This document shows, one piece after another, positions 17,344 through 25,008 of a stretch of 45,936 nt of DNA; the stretch's first letter is position 1; the number at the start of each line of letters is the position of its first letter. This DNA is from Desulfonatronospira sp. (GTDB lineage Bacteria; Desulfobacterota; Desulfovibrionia; Desulfovibrionales; Desulfonatronovibrionaceae): assembly GCA_003551155.1 (NCBI GenBank), contig PUMA01000044.1, forward strand, positions 1 through 45,936, written 5' to 3'. Made by a program: the position numbers and the translations under genes. Below the pieces are notes generated by a model. The model worked only from the letters and a program-made list of their open reading frames with translations. It was not told where the DNA came from and did no database searches.

Positions 17344-18216
17344 GTGCATCTGAAAAGTGTTACATATCAGAACCAACTTATGCAGGTATCAGCCATAATC
17401 GCCACCTATAACCGGGCTGGCCATATCAGCAAAGCGGCTGCCTCGGTTCTTGGTCAAAGCTTAAAGGATCTGGAACTCATTGTGATCGATGACGGATCCA
17501 CAGACAGCACCCGGGATGTACTCCAGAATTTCAAAGATAAGCGATTAAAATTTTTTTATCAAGAAAACAAGGGGGTGGCAGCAGCCCGCAACTTAGGCCT
17601 GAAAATGGCCCGTGGAAGATATGTGGCTCTTTTGGATTCCGATGACTACTGGCTGGAGGATAACCTCATGCTCCAGGTGCGTTTCATGCGGGACACCGGC
17701 TTTATGGTGTCGCAGACCCTCGAGGCCTGGGTGCGCGGTCATGAAACAGTCAGCCAGGGAGTGAAACATCAAAAATATGCAGGCTGGATATTTGAAAAAA
17801 GCCTGGACATGTGCTTGATCAGTCCATCCTGTGTAATGCTGGATCAGGACCTGGTCCGTCAGGGTTACCTGTTTAACGAAGATCTGCCTGCCTGCGAGGA
17901 CTACGATTTATGGGTGCGCTTGACTCTGCGGTATCCGGTTGGTCTATTGCCCAGGGTTCTGACCGTAAAACAGGGAGGTAGAGGAGATCAGCTCTCCAGA
18001 AAAATAATAGGCATGGATCTCTGGCGCATATATGCCTTGTCGGGACTGTTGCAAAGAAAGGGGGTGCCCCGGGACAAACAGGCTAAAGTAATGGATGCAC
18101 TGGAGCAGAAAGCAAAAGTGTATACAGCCGGCTGTCTTAAAAGGGGCATAGAGGTGGAGGCTCTGCGAATAAAAAATCTGGTGGCAAGTCACAAACAAAA
18201 AAAAGCGGACCCCTGA
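17344..18216 (+). CDS. Family 2 glycosyltransferase
   Basis: A cytoplasmic GT-A enzyme of 290 residues that transfers a sugar from a nucleotide donor. It shows VSAIIATYNRAGHISKAAASVL at the N-terminus, IDDGSTDST, the NKGVAAARNLGL segment and the metal-binding DSDD of LLDSDDYW. CEDYDLWVRL is the usual acceptor-side acidic motif with the catalytic base. It stands alone, not in a polysaccharide cluster, so the product is unknown. The start is the GTG at 17344 or the ATG 12 codons later, immediately before the conserved strand. Confidence 0.85.
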   Translation: MHLKSVTYQNQLMQVSAIIATYNRAGHISKAAASVLGQSLKDLELIVIDDGSTDSTRDVLQNFKDKRLKFFYQENKGVAAARNLGLKMARGRYVALLDSDDYWLEDNLMLQVRFMRDTGFMVSQTLEAWVRGHETVSQGVKHQKYAGWIFEKSLDMCLISPSCVMLDQDLVRQGYLFNEDLPACEDYDLWVRLTLRYPVGLLPRVLTVKQGGRGDQLSRKIIGMDLWRIYALSGLLQRKGVPRDKQAKVMDALEQKAKVYTAGCLKRGIEVEALRIKNLVASHKQKKADP

Positions 18217-18227
18217 AGGTCCGCTTT
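18202..18227 (-). terminator. Bidirectional Rho-independent terminator
   Basis: A perfect 10-base stem, AAAGCGGACC with GGTCCGCTTT, encloses a 6-base loop. On the minus strand it is followed by a long T-rich run, so it should terminate dsrC efficiently. On the plus strand it overlaps the last codons of the glycosyltransferase gene and has a short T tract. Confidence 0.85.
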
Positions 18228-18251
18228 ATCATCAGCAACGGACCCAGATCA

Positions 18252-18569
18252 TTAGACGCAACCGGTGGGTTTGGGAAGGCCGGCCATCTTACATGCTCCC
18301 TTGCCGGGTCCGGAGGGGAACAGTTCATAGATGTGTTTGAGCTTGAATCCGGTTACCTTGGACAGAATTCTCACCATGGGTGCGATCCCGTTCTTTTTGT
18401 AGTAGTCCTGCAGAAATTCGATGACCTTGTGGTGCTCATCAGTGAGCTCCTTGATGCCTTCGCTCTCCTTTACATATTCTACCCACTCCGGGCTCCAGTC
18501 CTCAAATTTTTGCAGGAAACAGTCTTCGTCTACTTCAAATTGTTTTCCCTTGAACTCGACAAATGCCAT
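18252..18569 (-). CDS. dsrC: DsrC sulfur-carrier protein
   Basis: The 105-residue partner of dissimilatory sulfite reductase. It carries sulfur as a trisulfide between two cysteines on its flexible C-terminal arm, and the membrane complex DsrMKJOP reduces it. The end of the protein reads CKMAGLPKPTGCV, with both conserved cysteines (C93, C104) ten residues apart, which separates true DsrC from TusE and other relatives with one cysteine. WSPEWVEYV and the EHHKVIEFLQDYY helix are family typical. AAGGAGG stands 9 bases before the ATG. As usual for dsrC it has its own promoter and terminator and lies away from dsrAB. It is the strongest evidence for sulfate or sulfite respiration in this organism. 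Confidence 0.95.
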   Translation of the reverse strand: MAFVEFKGKQFEVDEDCFLQKFEDWSPEWVEYVKESEGIKELTDEHHKVIEFLQDYYKKNGIAPMVRILSKVTGFKLKHIYELFPSGPGKGACKMAGLPKPTGCV

Positions 18570-18663
18570 CTTTCATACCTCCTTGGTTGATTTTCAGGTT
18601 AGGATGCACTGACCGTGACAGCGCTGAACCCTTCCTTTCTGGTGTATCCCAGGCCTTTTTGGG

Positions 18664-18677
18664 CCAGAAATTTCTGG
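18664..18677. promoter_or_regulatory. Perfect 14-base palindrome downstream of the dsrC promoter
   Basis: CCAGAAATTTCTGG is a perfect palindrome lying roughly 7-20 bases downstream of the predicted dsrC start point. Its position suits an operator for a dimeric regulator. No regulator gene is adjacent. Confidence 0.4.
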
Positions 18678-18690
18678 TTGCATAAAAATT

Positions 18691-18720
18691 ATCATAAGAT
18701 TGGATATACTTTTTTGTCAA
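18691..18720 (-). promoter_or_regulatory. Sigma-70 promoter of dsrC
   Basis: On the minus strand a perfect TTGACA (18715-18720) is followed after 18 bases by TATGAT (18691-18696). The predicted start near 18684 gives a leader of about 115 bases. It separates dsrC from the ycaO gene upstream and accounts for high independent expression. Confidence 0.7.
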
Positions 18721-18751
18721 TGCCTTTTATCAGGAAAAATCATGAAAGCTC

Positions 18752-20479
18752 TTAAAAAGTTAGTTCTTCCAGATGCTTGCGTGCGGAAGTTAGGCCGGGC
18801 TCTATTTCCAGAGCCGTGGTCAGCATTTCAGCGGCTGCCTGTTTGAGTCCCATCTCCCGGTAGCACAGGCCAAGATTAACCATATCCATGACTGATCCAC
18901 TGTCCAGATGCAGCGCTTTTTGAAAGTCATGCATTGCAGGCTCATAATCTTTTTGTTTGTAATAAGCAACCCCGCGCAGATTAAAATATTCCTTGACCAG
19001 AGGATCAAGGTCTATGGCCCTGTTTAAATACTCTATGGATTCAGGCCACTTTTCCTGTCTGGACAGCGCGTAGGCAGCATAAAAGGCACACAGGGCCCTG
19101 GATTCTTTATCGGTCTGCACCGTTTCTGCTCTGGAAAAAAGCTGGGCAGCTTTTTCAGGGTCTTCCCTGCGCAGCAGGTTCATGCCCTGGTAAAAAGGCA
19201 GAAAAGAAGCGCCTGGATAAATATCCGCGAGTTTTTTCAGCCTGTCCAGGGAAGTAAACGGATTCTCCTCCTCTGCAAGAACGCGGCCCACCAGCATGCC
19301 TATGCTGGCCTGCCGCGTTCTTTCCCGGAACAGAAAGCCCGGAACGAAATTGTAATTGCAGGGAATCTCCAGATCAGGCTGCATAGTGGAGAGGGAATAT
19401 AAATTATAGCCCATGTGCGCAAGATCGCGGCCAAGTGATGTTAATTCAAAGCCCATATCCGGATGGGAAAGATCAGGAAGGCGGTCAATGGGCGAGCAGG
19501 GTCCAGTAGTCAGCCAGTTTATTTGCTCCAGGGAATAAAATTTGGGCAGGCCTGAGGCCTCATAGTTACTGCCGGTGTGAAAGTCTCCAGCCAGCTGAGC
19601 TACTTCTGTCAGTGCACGGATAGCTGCCTTGGACGGTGAAGTTGCAGTGCCCGCCGAGAACACTATTTCGCTGAGGGCCGGAAAGGTCTGAGGGTCGTAG
19701 GCCAGAGCACCTACTGTGGGTACGGGAAAGCCACAGGTGAAATCCTTGAGCCAGACCCGGATACCCTGTCGGGCAAACCTGGCCAAGAGTTCCTTCAGGG
19801 TGGAATCGTCCGCTGATTCCGGATCAATGGTTGGTGTGACCGGGCGTTTTATGTCCACAAGTGCGCAGACATGTCTTTCCACCAGTTCACATGCCCCCTG
19901 GAGAATGGACTCCTCAAAAGTGTTTCCTGCGCTGCTCCCGTTAAACTCATTGAGTTTTTTGAACCAGTCCAGGGGGACGTATTCCTCCTGCTCTGCATAA
20001 ATATTTGTTGTCGGAGTGAACATCCAGGAGACGAGGTCCAGGACTTCATCAGCCTGCTCTTCAGAGATGTTCTCCTGTACGGACTTGATAATCTCGGCGG
20101 GGGGAATGAGCTTTTTATCCCATCTGGCCCGTGCCTTTTTCCAGGTCAGCCGGACAAAGTTTTCCTGGTTATTCAGGAAACTGAAATAGGAATACCTTTC
20201 AGCCAGCTCCATCAGGGCTGAGCTTCGGGCCTGGGCCGGTGAAGCGCCCTTGCCCATCTGCTGCCGCTTGGGCACGCCCATTGTCCTTGCTTTTACGCCA
20301 TAATAGCTGAGGTATACCGGGATGCCCAGCCGCCCGGTATCTATGCGTTTCAGGTCCTTTAAAATGGCCTGGCCATGTCTTTGGAAGGTCCTGGTAACCT
20401 TTGCTGCTGTTTCTTCCGGGGTCAGCGCCTTGTCCGCATCAGCAGTATATTTTTTGGGGCTTTTTTTTATTCTGATCAT
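18752..20479 (-). CDS. YcaO-domain protein with C-terminal TPR repeats
   Basis: YcaO enzymes use ATP to activate a peptide-backbone amide for heterocyclisation or thioamidation. The 575 residues hold a YcaO domain (about 45-410) and three TPR repeats (about 450-570). ATP-site residues look intact: ALMELAERYS near 88-97, SSAGNTFEESILQGACELVERHV near 188-210, and AIRALTEVAQ later. No proline-rich PxPxP end is present, which argues against an azoline-forming cyclodehydratase. Size and domain order recall E. coli YcaO, which aids RimO on ribosomal protein S12, though the TPRs here are more regular. The ATG overlaps the stop of the upstream methyltransferase gene (ATGA), and dsrC lies downstream. 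No precursor peptide gene is seen. Confidence 0.85.
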   Translation of the reverse strand: MIRIKKSPKKYTADADKALTPEETAAKVTRTFQRHGQAILKDLKRIDTGRLGIPVYLSYYGVKARTMGVPKRQQMGKGASPAQARSSALMELAERYSYFSFLNNQENFVRLTWKKARARWDKKLIPPAEIIKSVQENISEEQADEVLDLVSWMFTPTTNIYAEQEEYVPLDWFKKLNEFNGSSAGNTFEESILQGACELVERHVCALVDIKRPVTPTIDPESADDSTLKELLARFARQGIRVWLKDFTCGFPVPTVGALAYDPQTFPALSEIVFSAGTATSPSKAAIRALTEVAQLAGDFHTGSNYEASGLPKFYSLEQINWLTTGPCSPIDRLPDLSHPDMGFELTSLGRDLAHMGYNLYSLSTMQPDLEIPCNYNFVPGFLFRERTRQASIGMLVGRVLAEEENPFTSLDRLKKLADIYPGASFLPFYQGMNLLRREDPEKAAQLFSRAETVQTDKESRALCAFYAAYALSRQEKWPESIEYLNRAIDLDPLVKEYFNLRGVAYYKQKDYEPAMHDFQKALHLDSGSVMDMVNLGLCYREMGLKQAAAEMLTTALEIEPGLTSARKHLEELTF

Positions 20480-21204
20480 GTTCTGGATTTCAGTCTGTAT
20501 ATGGTTACCTGCTCGTTTTCACCCTCTGCAGCTTGAACTGCTCGTTCCTTCCAGCTCACATTCTTGTATGTTATGGAAAACTCTTTCTGGGCCTTTTGAA
20601 AAAAGGCAGAGGGTTTGCGTCGCAGGCTTGCTGACAGCAGGATCTCTGCCTCTGAACCTGAAGCAAGATGATTTTTCAAGAAAGCCACCAGAGCCGGATA
20701 GTAGCTGTCCAGGTAAAGGATTTCAGCACCGATGATGTACGTAAAAGCTCCGGATAATTCGTCCCGGGTGAAGTCCACAGCCTGTACCCGGGCCCGGTCC
20801 TGTAAATTGTTCTTCAGGATATTAATGTTGGAGAAAAGCAATGCATCTTCATGGTTGTCTGTAATGGTCACCTGATAGCCTCTGGCTGCAGCGCAGAGGC
20901 CGCAAAGCCCAAGACCTGCGCCGAGTTCCAGGACGTTCTTATGCTTATTTGCGGGTGGCAGGGAAAGAAGGTGGTAGCTGAGCAGAATCGAAGCCGGCCA
21001 GATCTTGGCCCAGAAAGGCAGGTCAATGCGCTCTTTGCTGGTTTCAGCCAGATAATCAATATATTCATCCAGATTGGCAATCTGCAGCAATTCCAGGGAG
21101 ATGTCTCCGATCCTGACCGTTTCAAAACCGACTTGAAACCTTTCCCTGGCCCTGTTCAGGAGCAGATCCAGATCGTTGGCTTGCAAAAATCGGCTGTTCT
21201 GCAC
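20476..21204 (-). CDS. Class I SAM methyltransferase, protein-lysine type
   Basis: A 242-residue Rossmann-fold methyltransferase. PFWAKIWPASILLS (about 63-76) precedes the SAM-binding VLELGAGLGLCG, the arrangement found in METTL-type/family 16 lysine methyltransferases and ETF-beta methyltransferase relatives. The acidic TDN motif at the end of strand 2 and GAEILYLDSYYPAL after strand 4 also fit. GTG at 21204 is the start, with GGAGG five bases before it. Its stop overlaps the start of the ycaO gene by four bases, so the two proteins are translated together and probably share a substrate or pathway. A paralogue is at 41427. Confidence 0.8.
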   Translation of the reverse strand: MQNSRFLQANDLDLLLNRARERFQVGFETVRIGDISLELLQIANLDEYIDYLAETSKERIDLPFWAKIWPASILLSYHLLSLPPANKHKNVLELGAGLGLCGLCAAARGYQVTITDNHEDALLFSNINILKNNLQDRARVQAVDFTRDELSGAFTYIIGAEILYLDSYYPALVAFLKNHLASGSEAEILLSASLRRKPSAFFQKAQKEFSITYKNVSWKERAVQAAEGENEQVTIYRLKSRT

Positions 21205-21386
21205 TTTTTCCTCCAGATACCGGATATGTGATTACTGCCAGCAGGGACTATTTCATACTGCAGCAGTCTGAAAAATGGACCATTTTTACAGCAATGTTCA
21301 GGTAGAACATTTTTCTGAATTCGATAGAATGTAACAGGTACGAAACGTGCGGCTTAGTATAGAGAACAGCGGCAGAATTCAAATTT

Positions 21387-21536
21387 GGCTCTTCGACGTA
21401 TGCTGTGGAATTGTTATGGCACTATACTATATCTTTCCAGCTCCGGGGTTTTGCCAAAACCCCCCGGAGCAGGCATTCTGGATAAGGCTCTTAATTTTTT
21501 ACTGTATATAAAATCCACACGTTGCGTCGAGGAGCC
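21387..21536. mobile_element. Miniature element, family 1 (ISL3-like ends), 150 bp, intact
   Basis: A non-coding element with terminal inverted repeats. The left end reads GGCTCTTCGACGTATGC and the right end, on the other strand, GGCTCCTCGACGCAACG, with TGTGGA shared just inside. It is flanked by an exact 8-base duplication, TCAAATTT (21379-21386 and 21537-21544). GGCTCTTCG-like ends with 8-base duplications are typical of ISL3-family insertion sequences, so it is probably a MITE mobilised by such a transposase encoded elsewhere. Inside is a strong hairpin. A second full copy is at 43444-43565 and partial copies are at 1000-1061 and 35530-35598. It landed 26 bases past the 3' end of tRNA-Cys. 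Confidence 0.85.
21440..21470 (-). terminator. Hairpin inside the miniature element, downstream of the tRNAs
   Basis: GCTCCGG pairs with CCGGAGC, extended by GG/CC and TTTTG/CAAAA pairs with two unpaired C residues. It is the first strong hairpin downstream of the minus-strand tRNA pair and could act as their terminator. This segment is absent from the sister element at 43444. Confidence 0.4.
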
Positions 21537-21569
21537 TCAAATTTTTTGAGGTCATGGCTTATAAGGTAT

Positions 21570-21644
21570 TGGAGGCGGCATCCGGATTTGAACCGGAGAA
21601 TGGCGGTTTTGCAGACCGCTGCCTTACCACTTGGCTATGCCGCC
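21570..21644 (-). tRNA. tRNA-Cys (anticodon GCA), CCA encoded
   Basis: The minus strand folds as a complete cloverleaf. It has acceptor GGCGGCA/TGCCGCC, D-arm AGCCAAGTGGTAAGGC, anticodon loop CTGCAAA with GCA, and T-arm GGTTCAAATCC. The discriminator base is U, as cysteinyl-tRNA synthetase requires, and CCA is encoded. It lies 9 bases after tRNA-Gly. Confidence 0.97.
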
Positions 21645-21651
21645 CGAACCA

Positions 21652-21728
<77 letters not shown>

Positions 21729-21768
21729 TTGACAAGAGTTTAAAAGCTAATCAACAGACTTTGACCTG

Positions 21769-22554
21769 TCAAGTGCAATTTCTGGTGAGCAGGTTTTTGT
21801 TATTCATTTTTGCCGGGTGGTTATCTTCATGGATCAGGAAGTGTTCAATGCCGTCCAGATGGCGAAAGCAGGTATTTTCACGGATGCCCGCCAAGACCTT
21901 TTCCTTGTCTTTGACCACGGCCCCGGCCAGATAATTAAGACCCATTCTGAACAATGAAAAGGCCAGGGGAGTGCTCGGACCCATGAGGATTTTGATGCAC
22001 CCGGGGGGACACAGGTTCAGGATGAAGGCCAGGGAGCTGTTAAGCAGGGTGGTGGCGGTAATGGCCACCACCTGAGTCCGGGGCAGAACACTGGGGAGCA
22101 TGCTTTCGGGTAAATCAAATTCCCTGGGCCTTTTCTCCATGACCCAGAAGTTTTTGAACTCATGTTTTATTTTGTGTACAAAAGGAAAATGGCCGATGAT
22201 GGCAACGTTCTTATCCTTGCCCAGCTCCACTATGAGGTCCTGGGCTTTTCTTTCAGGGCCAGACGCCCTTGTGTTCAGGCGGGAGTTTATACCTGCCAGT
22301 GCCCAGGAAGACTCCAGGGTTCCCTGCTTCATAAGCCCGGACGCCAGGGTGTGAATAAAGGCAGGCAGTTCCGTGTTTTTTTCCAGACTGTCAATCCTGT
22401 CGTCTGCAGGGAGAATGGAACAGAGACCGGCTGAACTTGTGGTCTCTACCCCCACCAGAGATGATCCCCGAACATGGTTAATCACCTGTTGGTTATCCAG
22501 TTCCATGGCCTCCTGTACAACGGCCCTGAGTATATCCTGCTGGGCAAGAGGCAT
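21769..22554 (-). CDS. DUF364 (Rossmann-like, DUF4213/DUF364) protein
   Basis: A 261-residue soluble protein that looks like the DUF4213 N-terminal plus DUF364 Rossmann-like family, often linked by context to metal or cofactor handling. Recognisable segments are GVETTSSAGLCS, GINSRLN, KNVAIIGHFPFVHKI and the LPSVLPRTQVVAITATTLLN block, followed by MGPSTPLAFSLFRMGLNYLAGAVVKD. Function is not established. AGGGGG stands 8 bases before the ATG. It is alone on its strand, with the tRNA pair downstream. Confidence 0.75.
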   Translation of the reverse strand: MPLAQQDILRAVVQEAMELDNQQVINHVRGSSLVGVETTSSAGLCSILPADDRIDSLEKNTELPAFIHTLASGLMKQGTLESSWALAGINSRLNTRASGPERKAQDLIVELGKDKNVAIIGHFPFVHKIKHEFKNFWVMEKRPREFDLPESMLPSVLPRTQVVAITATTLLNSSLAFILNLCPPGCIKILMGPSTPLAFSLFRMGLNYLAGAVVKDKEKVLAGIRENTCFRHLDGIEHFLIHEDNHPAKMNNKNLLTRNCT

Positions 22555-22611
22555 GCATCTGCCCCCTTAGCTTGTTGCTGAAATTTTTTGCATGGAAAAT
22601 AATCCATACAA

Positions 22612-22770
22612 GATACGACTGCGAAAAGTCATTTGTGTCACGCGAACCACGCCAAGGGCGTGGCAGGAAGATTGACAGGGATCAGAAGTCAGTAAAAACA
22701 AAAGGTTAACTTGCTCATATATTGCACAATCTGTTTCTATTTGAGTTTTTGCCGTGGTACTGTATAAATA
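22612..22770. repeat. Degraded copy of miniature element family 2
   Basis: The left end GATACGACTGCGAAAAGTCA matches the end of the intact element at 25443 (GATGTGACTGCAAAAAGTCA) at most positions. A shared interior GTCAGTAAAAACAAA is at 22688-22702. The right end (GAGTTTTTGCC near 22743-22753) is decayed and no target duplication is left. It also holds a private hairpin, CCACGCC/GGCGTGG. This fills most of the 325-base gap before the DksA-like gene. Confidence 0.6.
22741..22768 (+). promoter_or_regulatory. Candidate promoter of the DksA-like gene
   Basis: TTGAGT (22741-22746) and TATAAA (22763-22768) are separated by 16 bases. The -35 half lies in the decayed right end of the repeat, so the element may have contributed the promoter. 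The leader would be about 105 bases. Confidence 0.45.
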
Positions 22771-22879
22771 TTAAACAATTTTCCAGAACAGGACAATAAA
22801 AACAACAGGCATATCTTTACATTGCCTGCGCCTTGGTATATTAGGTCTTTCTTAAATTTTTCAACAGGAGGCCTAACTG

Positions 22880-23242
22880 ATGAACCAGGCTGACATTGAA
22901 GCATTCCGGGAAATACTCAAGAAGATGCGTCAGGAAATCTTGGAACAGGGCGAAGATACCCTGGAGGACATGACAGAAGAACGGGAAATCTATGCAGACC
23001 CTGCAGACAGAGCCTCGGCTGAATCCGACCGTGCCTTTACTTTGCGCTTGAGAGACAGGGACCGCAAGCTGATCCGCAAGATAGACGAGGCCCTGGATCG
23101 GATAGAAGAGGGATCCTACGGGATCTGCGAGGATTGCGGCGAGGACATATCCCGGGCAAGGCTCAAGGCCAGACCTGTAACTACCCTGCGCATCAAGTGC
23201 AAGAGCAGGCAGGAACAGAAAGAAGCCCTGCACGGGGATTGA
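22880..23242 (+). CDS. DksA/TraR-family transcription regulator
   Basis: A 120-residue coiled-coil protein that would enter the RNA polymerase secondary channel and tune initiation, with ppGpp in the well-known cases. The coiled-coil tip keeps DPADRA (40-45), with the two functional aspartates and alanine of DksA. The zinc finger is incomplete: C83, C86 and C107 are present, but the third ligand position is R104 (TLRIKCK instead of TLCIDCK). Binding may be weaker or use another ligand. It is shorter than E. coli DksA (151 aa), as is common in deltaproteobacteria. AGGAGG precedes the ATG. Confidence 0.85.
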   Translation: MNQADIEAFREILKKMRQEILEQGEDTLEDMTEEREIYADPADRASAESDRAFTLRLRDRDRKLIRKIDEALDRIEEGSYGICEDCGEDISRARLKARPVTTLRIKCKSRQEQKEALHGD

Positions 23243-23264
23243 ATGCCTTGCATGTCAGAAACAG

Positions 23265-23286
23265 GACCCACTCACCCTTGTGGGTC
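23265..23286 (+). terminator. Hairpin after the DksA-like gene
   Basis: A 7-base perfect stem, GACCCAC with GTGGGTC, around an 8-base loop, 22 bases after the stop. The downstream run is ATGAAAAAGTGTTTTT, so the T tract is displaced and termination may be partial. Confidence 0.45.
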
Positions 23287-23412
23287 ATGAAAAAGTGTTT
23301 TTGTGCCGGGACCCGGGATAGAAGCGGGTTTATTCCGTGTCCGGAGCATAACCCTGTCTCTAGCCTGGATGTGAGGTTTGGCCAGTAAATATAATAATCA
23401 GCTACAGTGATC

Positions 23413-24915
23413 ATGGAGGCCAATTTTTTCCGTTTTGCTGCGGCAGAGCTTTTCCAGAAAGTCCGCGGCCAACGTATTCAAAAGGTATACATGCCGGGTC
23501 CCGGACTATTCACCCTGGACCTTGGCAGGTCCGGGAACATGATCCTGGGCTGTTCCCGCAGACAAGGCTTTTTTTACCTCTGCCCTGACAGGCCGGTCAA
23601 TCCTTCCACTCCTGCAGCTCAGGCCATGTGGCTGCGAAAGCACCTGAAGAACAGGTTGATTCTGAATTTTAAAAATCTCTGGATGTACAGGCGCATGGCC
23701 TTTGAACTGTCCGGCACCGGCACCGGCCCTGGCTGGCTGATTCTGGATCTGGTCCGGGGACCAGAGCTGGTGAGCGAGCTTGACCAGATGTGGGATGAGC
23801 AGGTCGTCTGGCCGGATCTGTTGTCTGTGCTGGGCGATGAAAATGTCTGGAAGCGCTTTCCCCAGTTGTCACCGCCTTTGAGGCGTGAGCTGGCTCAACG
23901 AAGTCCTGATCAGGCCCAAAAGCTCCTTGAGGATCTGAGCCGGGGACAGCCTGAAGGCTTTTTCCTGTGCCGGGACCATGAGAACAAACCGTTCCTCAGC
24001 TGTTTTATCCCGTCACAAGGCTCTTTCTGCCGGAATCACGGTTCAGCCCTGGAAGCATCTCAATTTCTGGGCAGGGAAAAGACTGAAGATTTTTTGTCTG
24101 CTCCCGGACAGGGTAAACAGAATAAACTGGGAAAACAGCACCGGAAAAAGCTGGAAAAAAGAGTGCAGCAGCTTGATGAGGACCGGCAGCGCCTTAAACA
24201 GATGGCGGCTCTGGGGGAAAAGGGAAAGTTGATACAGGCCAGCCTGTACCAGTTGAATCCCGGACTTAAGACCGATGAAATAAAGATTTTTGGACCTGCA
24301 GGAGAAGAAGAGGTGCTCAAGCTGGACAAAAAATTTTCCATCCAGGAAAATATGAACATGTTTTTTCGCCTGGCAGCCAAGGGCAAGCGCGGCCTGGAGG
24401 TTGTTGCTCAGCGGGAGAAAGCCCTGCTCACAGAAAAGCCGGTGAACGCAACAGTTCAGGGCCCCAAAAGCAGGCAGTCAGGCTCTTCAAAGGGCCGGGA
24501 ACAGCCTTTCAGCCATCAGGCTCTGTCCGGAAAGGCCCATGTTTTCCGCTCCAGTGACGGGCTGACAATTTTAAGGGCCAAAAACAGCCGGGTAGCAAAA
24601 GACCTGCTGCGTCAACACGCATCACCTTTTGATCTTTGGCTGCATGTTCAGGACGGACCTGGAGCCCACACCATTCTCAGACTGGCAAGCAAAGACTCGC
24701 CGGTACCTGAAAGGTCCCTGCAGGAGGCGGCAGTCCTGGCCGCTCTGGCCAGTTATCAGAAACATGAGCTCAAGGGCCGGGTCATGTGCGCAATGATCAG
24801 GGATGTCCGAGCGGTAAAAGGGGCTGCTCCGGGCCGGGTGGTAGTGGACAGGATCCAGCAGAGTCTCGTGGTGACTCTGGAGCCTGAACTGGAAGCCAGA
24901 CTCAAGATAAACTGA
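23413..24915 (+). CDS. NFACT family protein (RqcH/Rqc2-like)
   Basis: A 501-residue protein with an NFACT-N domain from the first residues (MEANFFRFAAAEL), a charged coiled-coil region (about 240-300), a low-complexity linker rich in Ser, Gly and Lys (about 350-375), and a C-terminal NFACT-R domain (DUF814) with DGLTILRAKNSRVAKDLL and FDLWLHVQDGPGAHTIL. Relatives bind stalled 50S subunits and add C-terminal alanine tails in ribosome quality control; older names call them fibronectin-binding proteins. Whether this one makes tails depends on N-domain residues I cannot verify. The GTG two codons upstream (23407) is an alternative start; neither has a good ribosome site. Confidence 0.82.
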   Translation: MEANFFRFAAAELFQKVRGQRIQKVYMPGPGLFTLDLGRSGNMILGCSRRQGFFYLCPDRPVNPSTPAAQAMWLRKHLKNRLILNFKNLWMYRRMAFELSGTGTGPGWLILDLVRGPELVSELDQMWDEQVVWPDLLSVLGDENVWKRFPQLSPPLRRELAQRSPDQAQKLLEDLSRGQPEGFFLCRDHENKPFLSCFIPSQGSFCRNHGSALEASQFLGREKTEDFLSAPGQGKQNKLGKQHRKKLEKRVQQLDEDRQRLKQMAALGEKGKLIQASLYQLNPGLKTDEIKIFGPAGEEEVLKLDKKFSIQENMNMFFRLAAKGKRGLEVVAQREKALLTEKPVNATVQGPKSRQSGSSKGREQPFSHQALSGKAHVFRSSDGLTILRAKNSRVAKDLLRQHASPFDLWLHVQDGPGAHTILRLASKDSPVPERSLQEAAVLAALASYQKHELKGRVMCAMIRDVRAVKGAAPGRVVVDRIQQSLVVTLEPELEARLKIN

Positions 24916-25008
24916 TCCGTGTTTCGGCCATTATTCCCCGGCACCTGGTCCAGGGCCGGCCGGGAAAGGCACGCCTGTCACACGGAAGATGTGAAAAGGG
25001 ACATTGCT

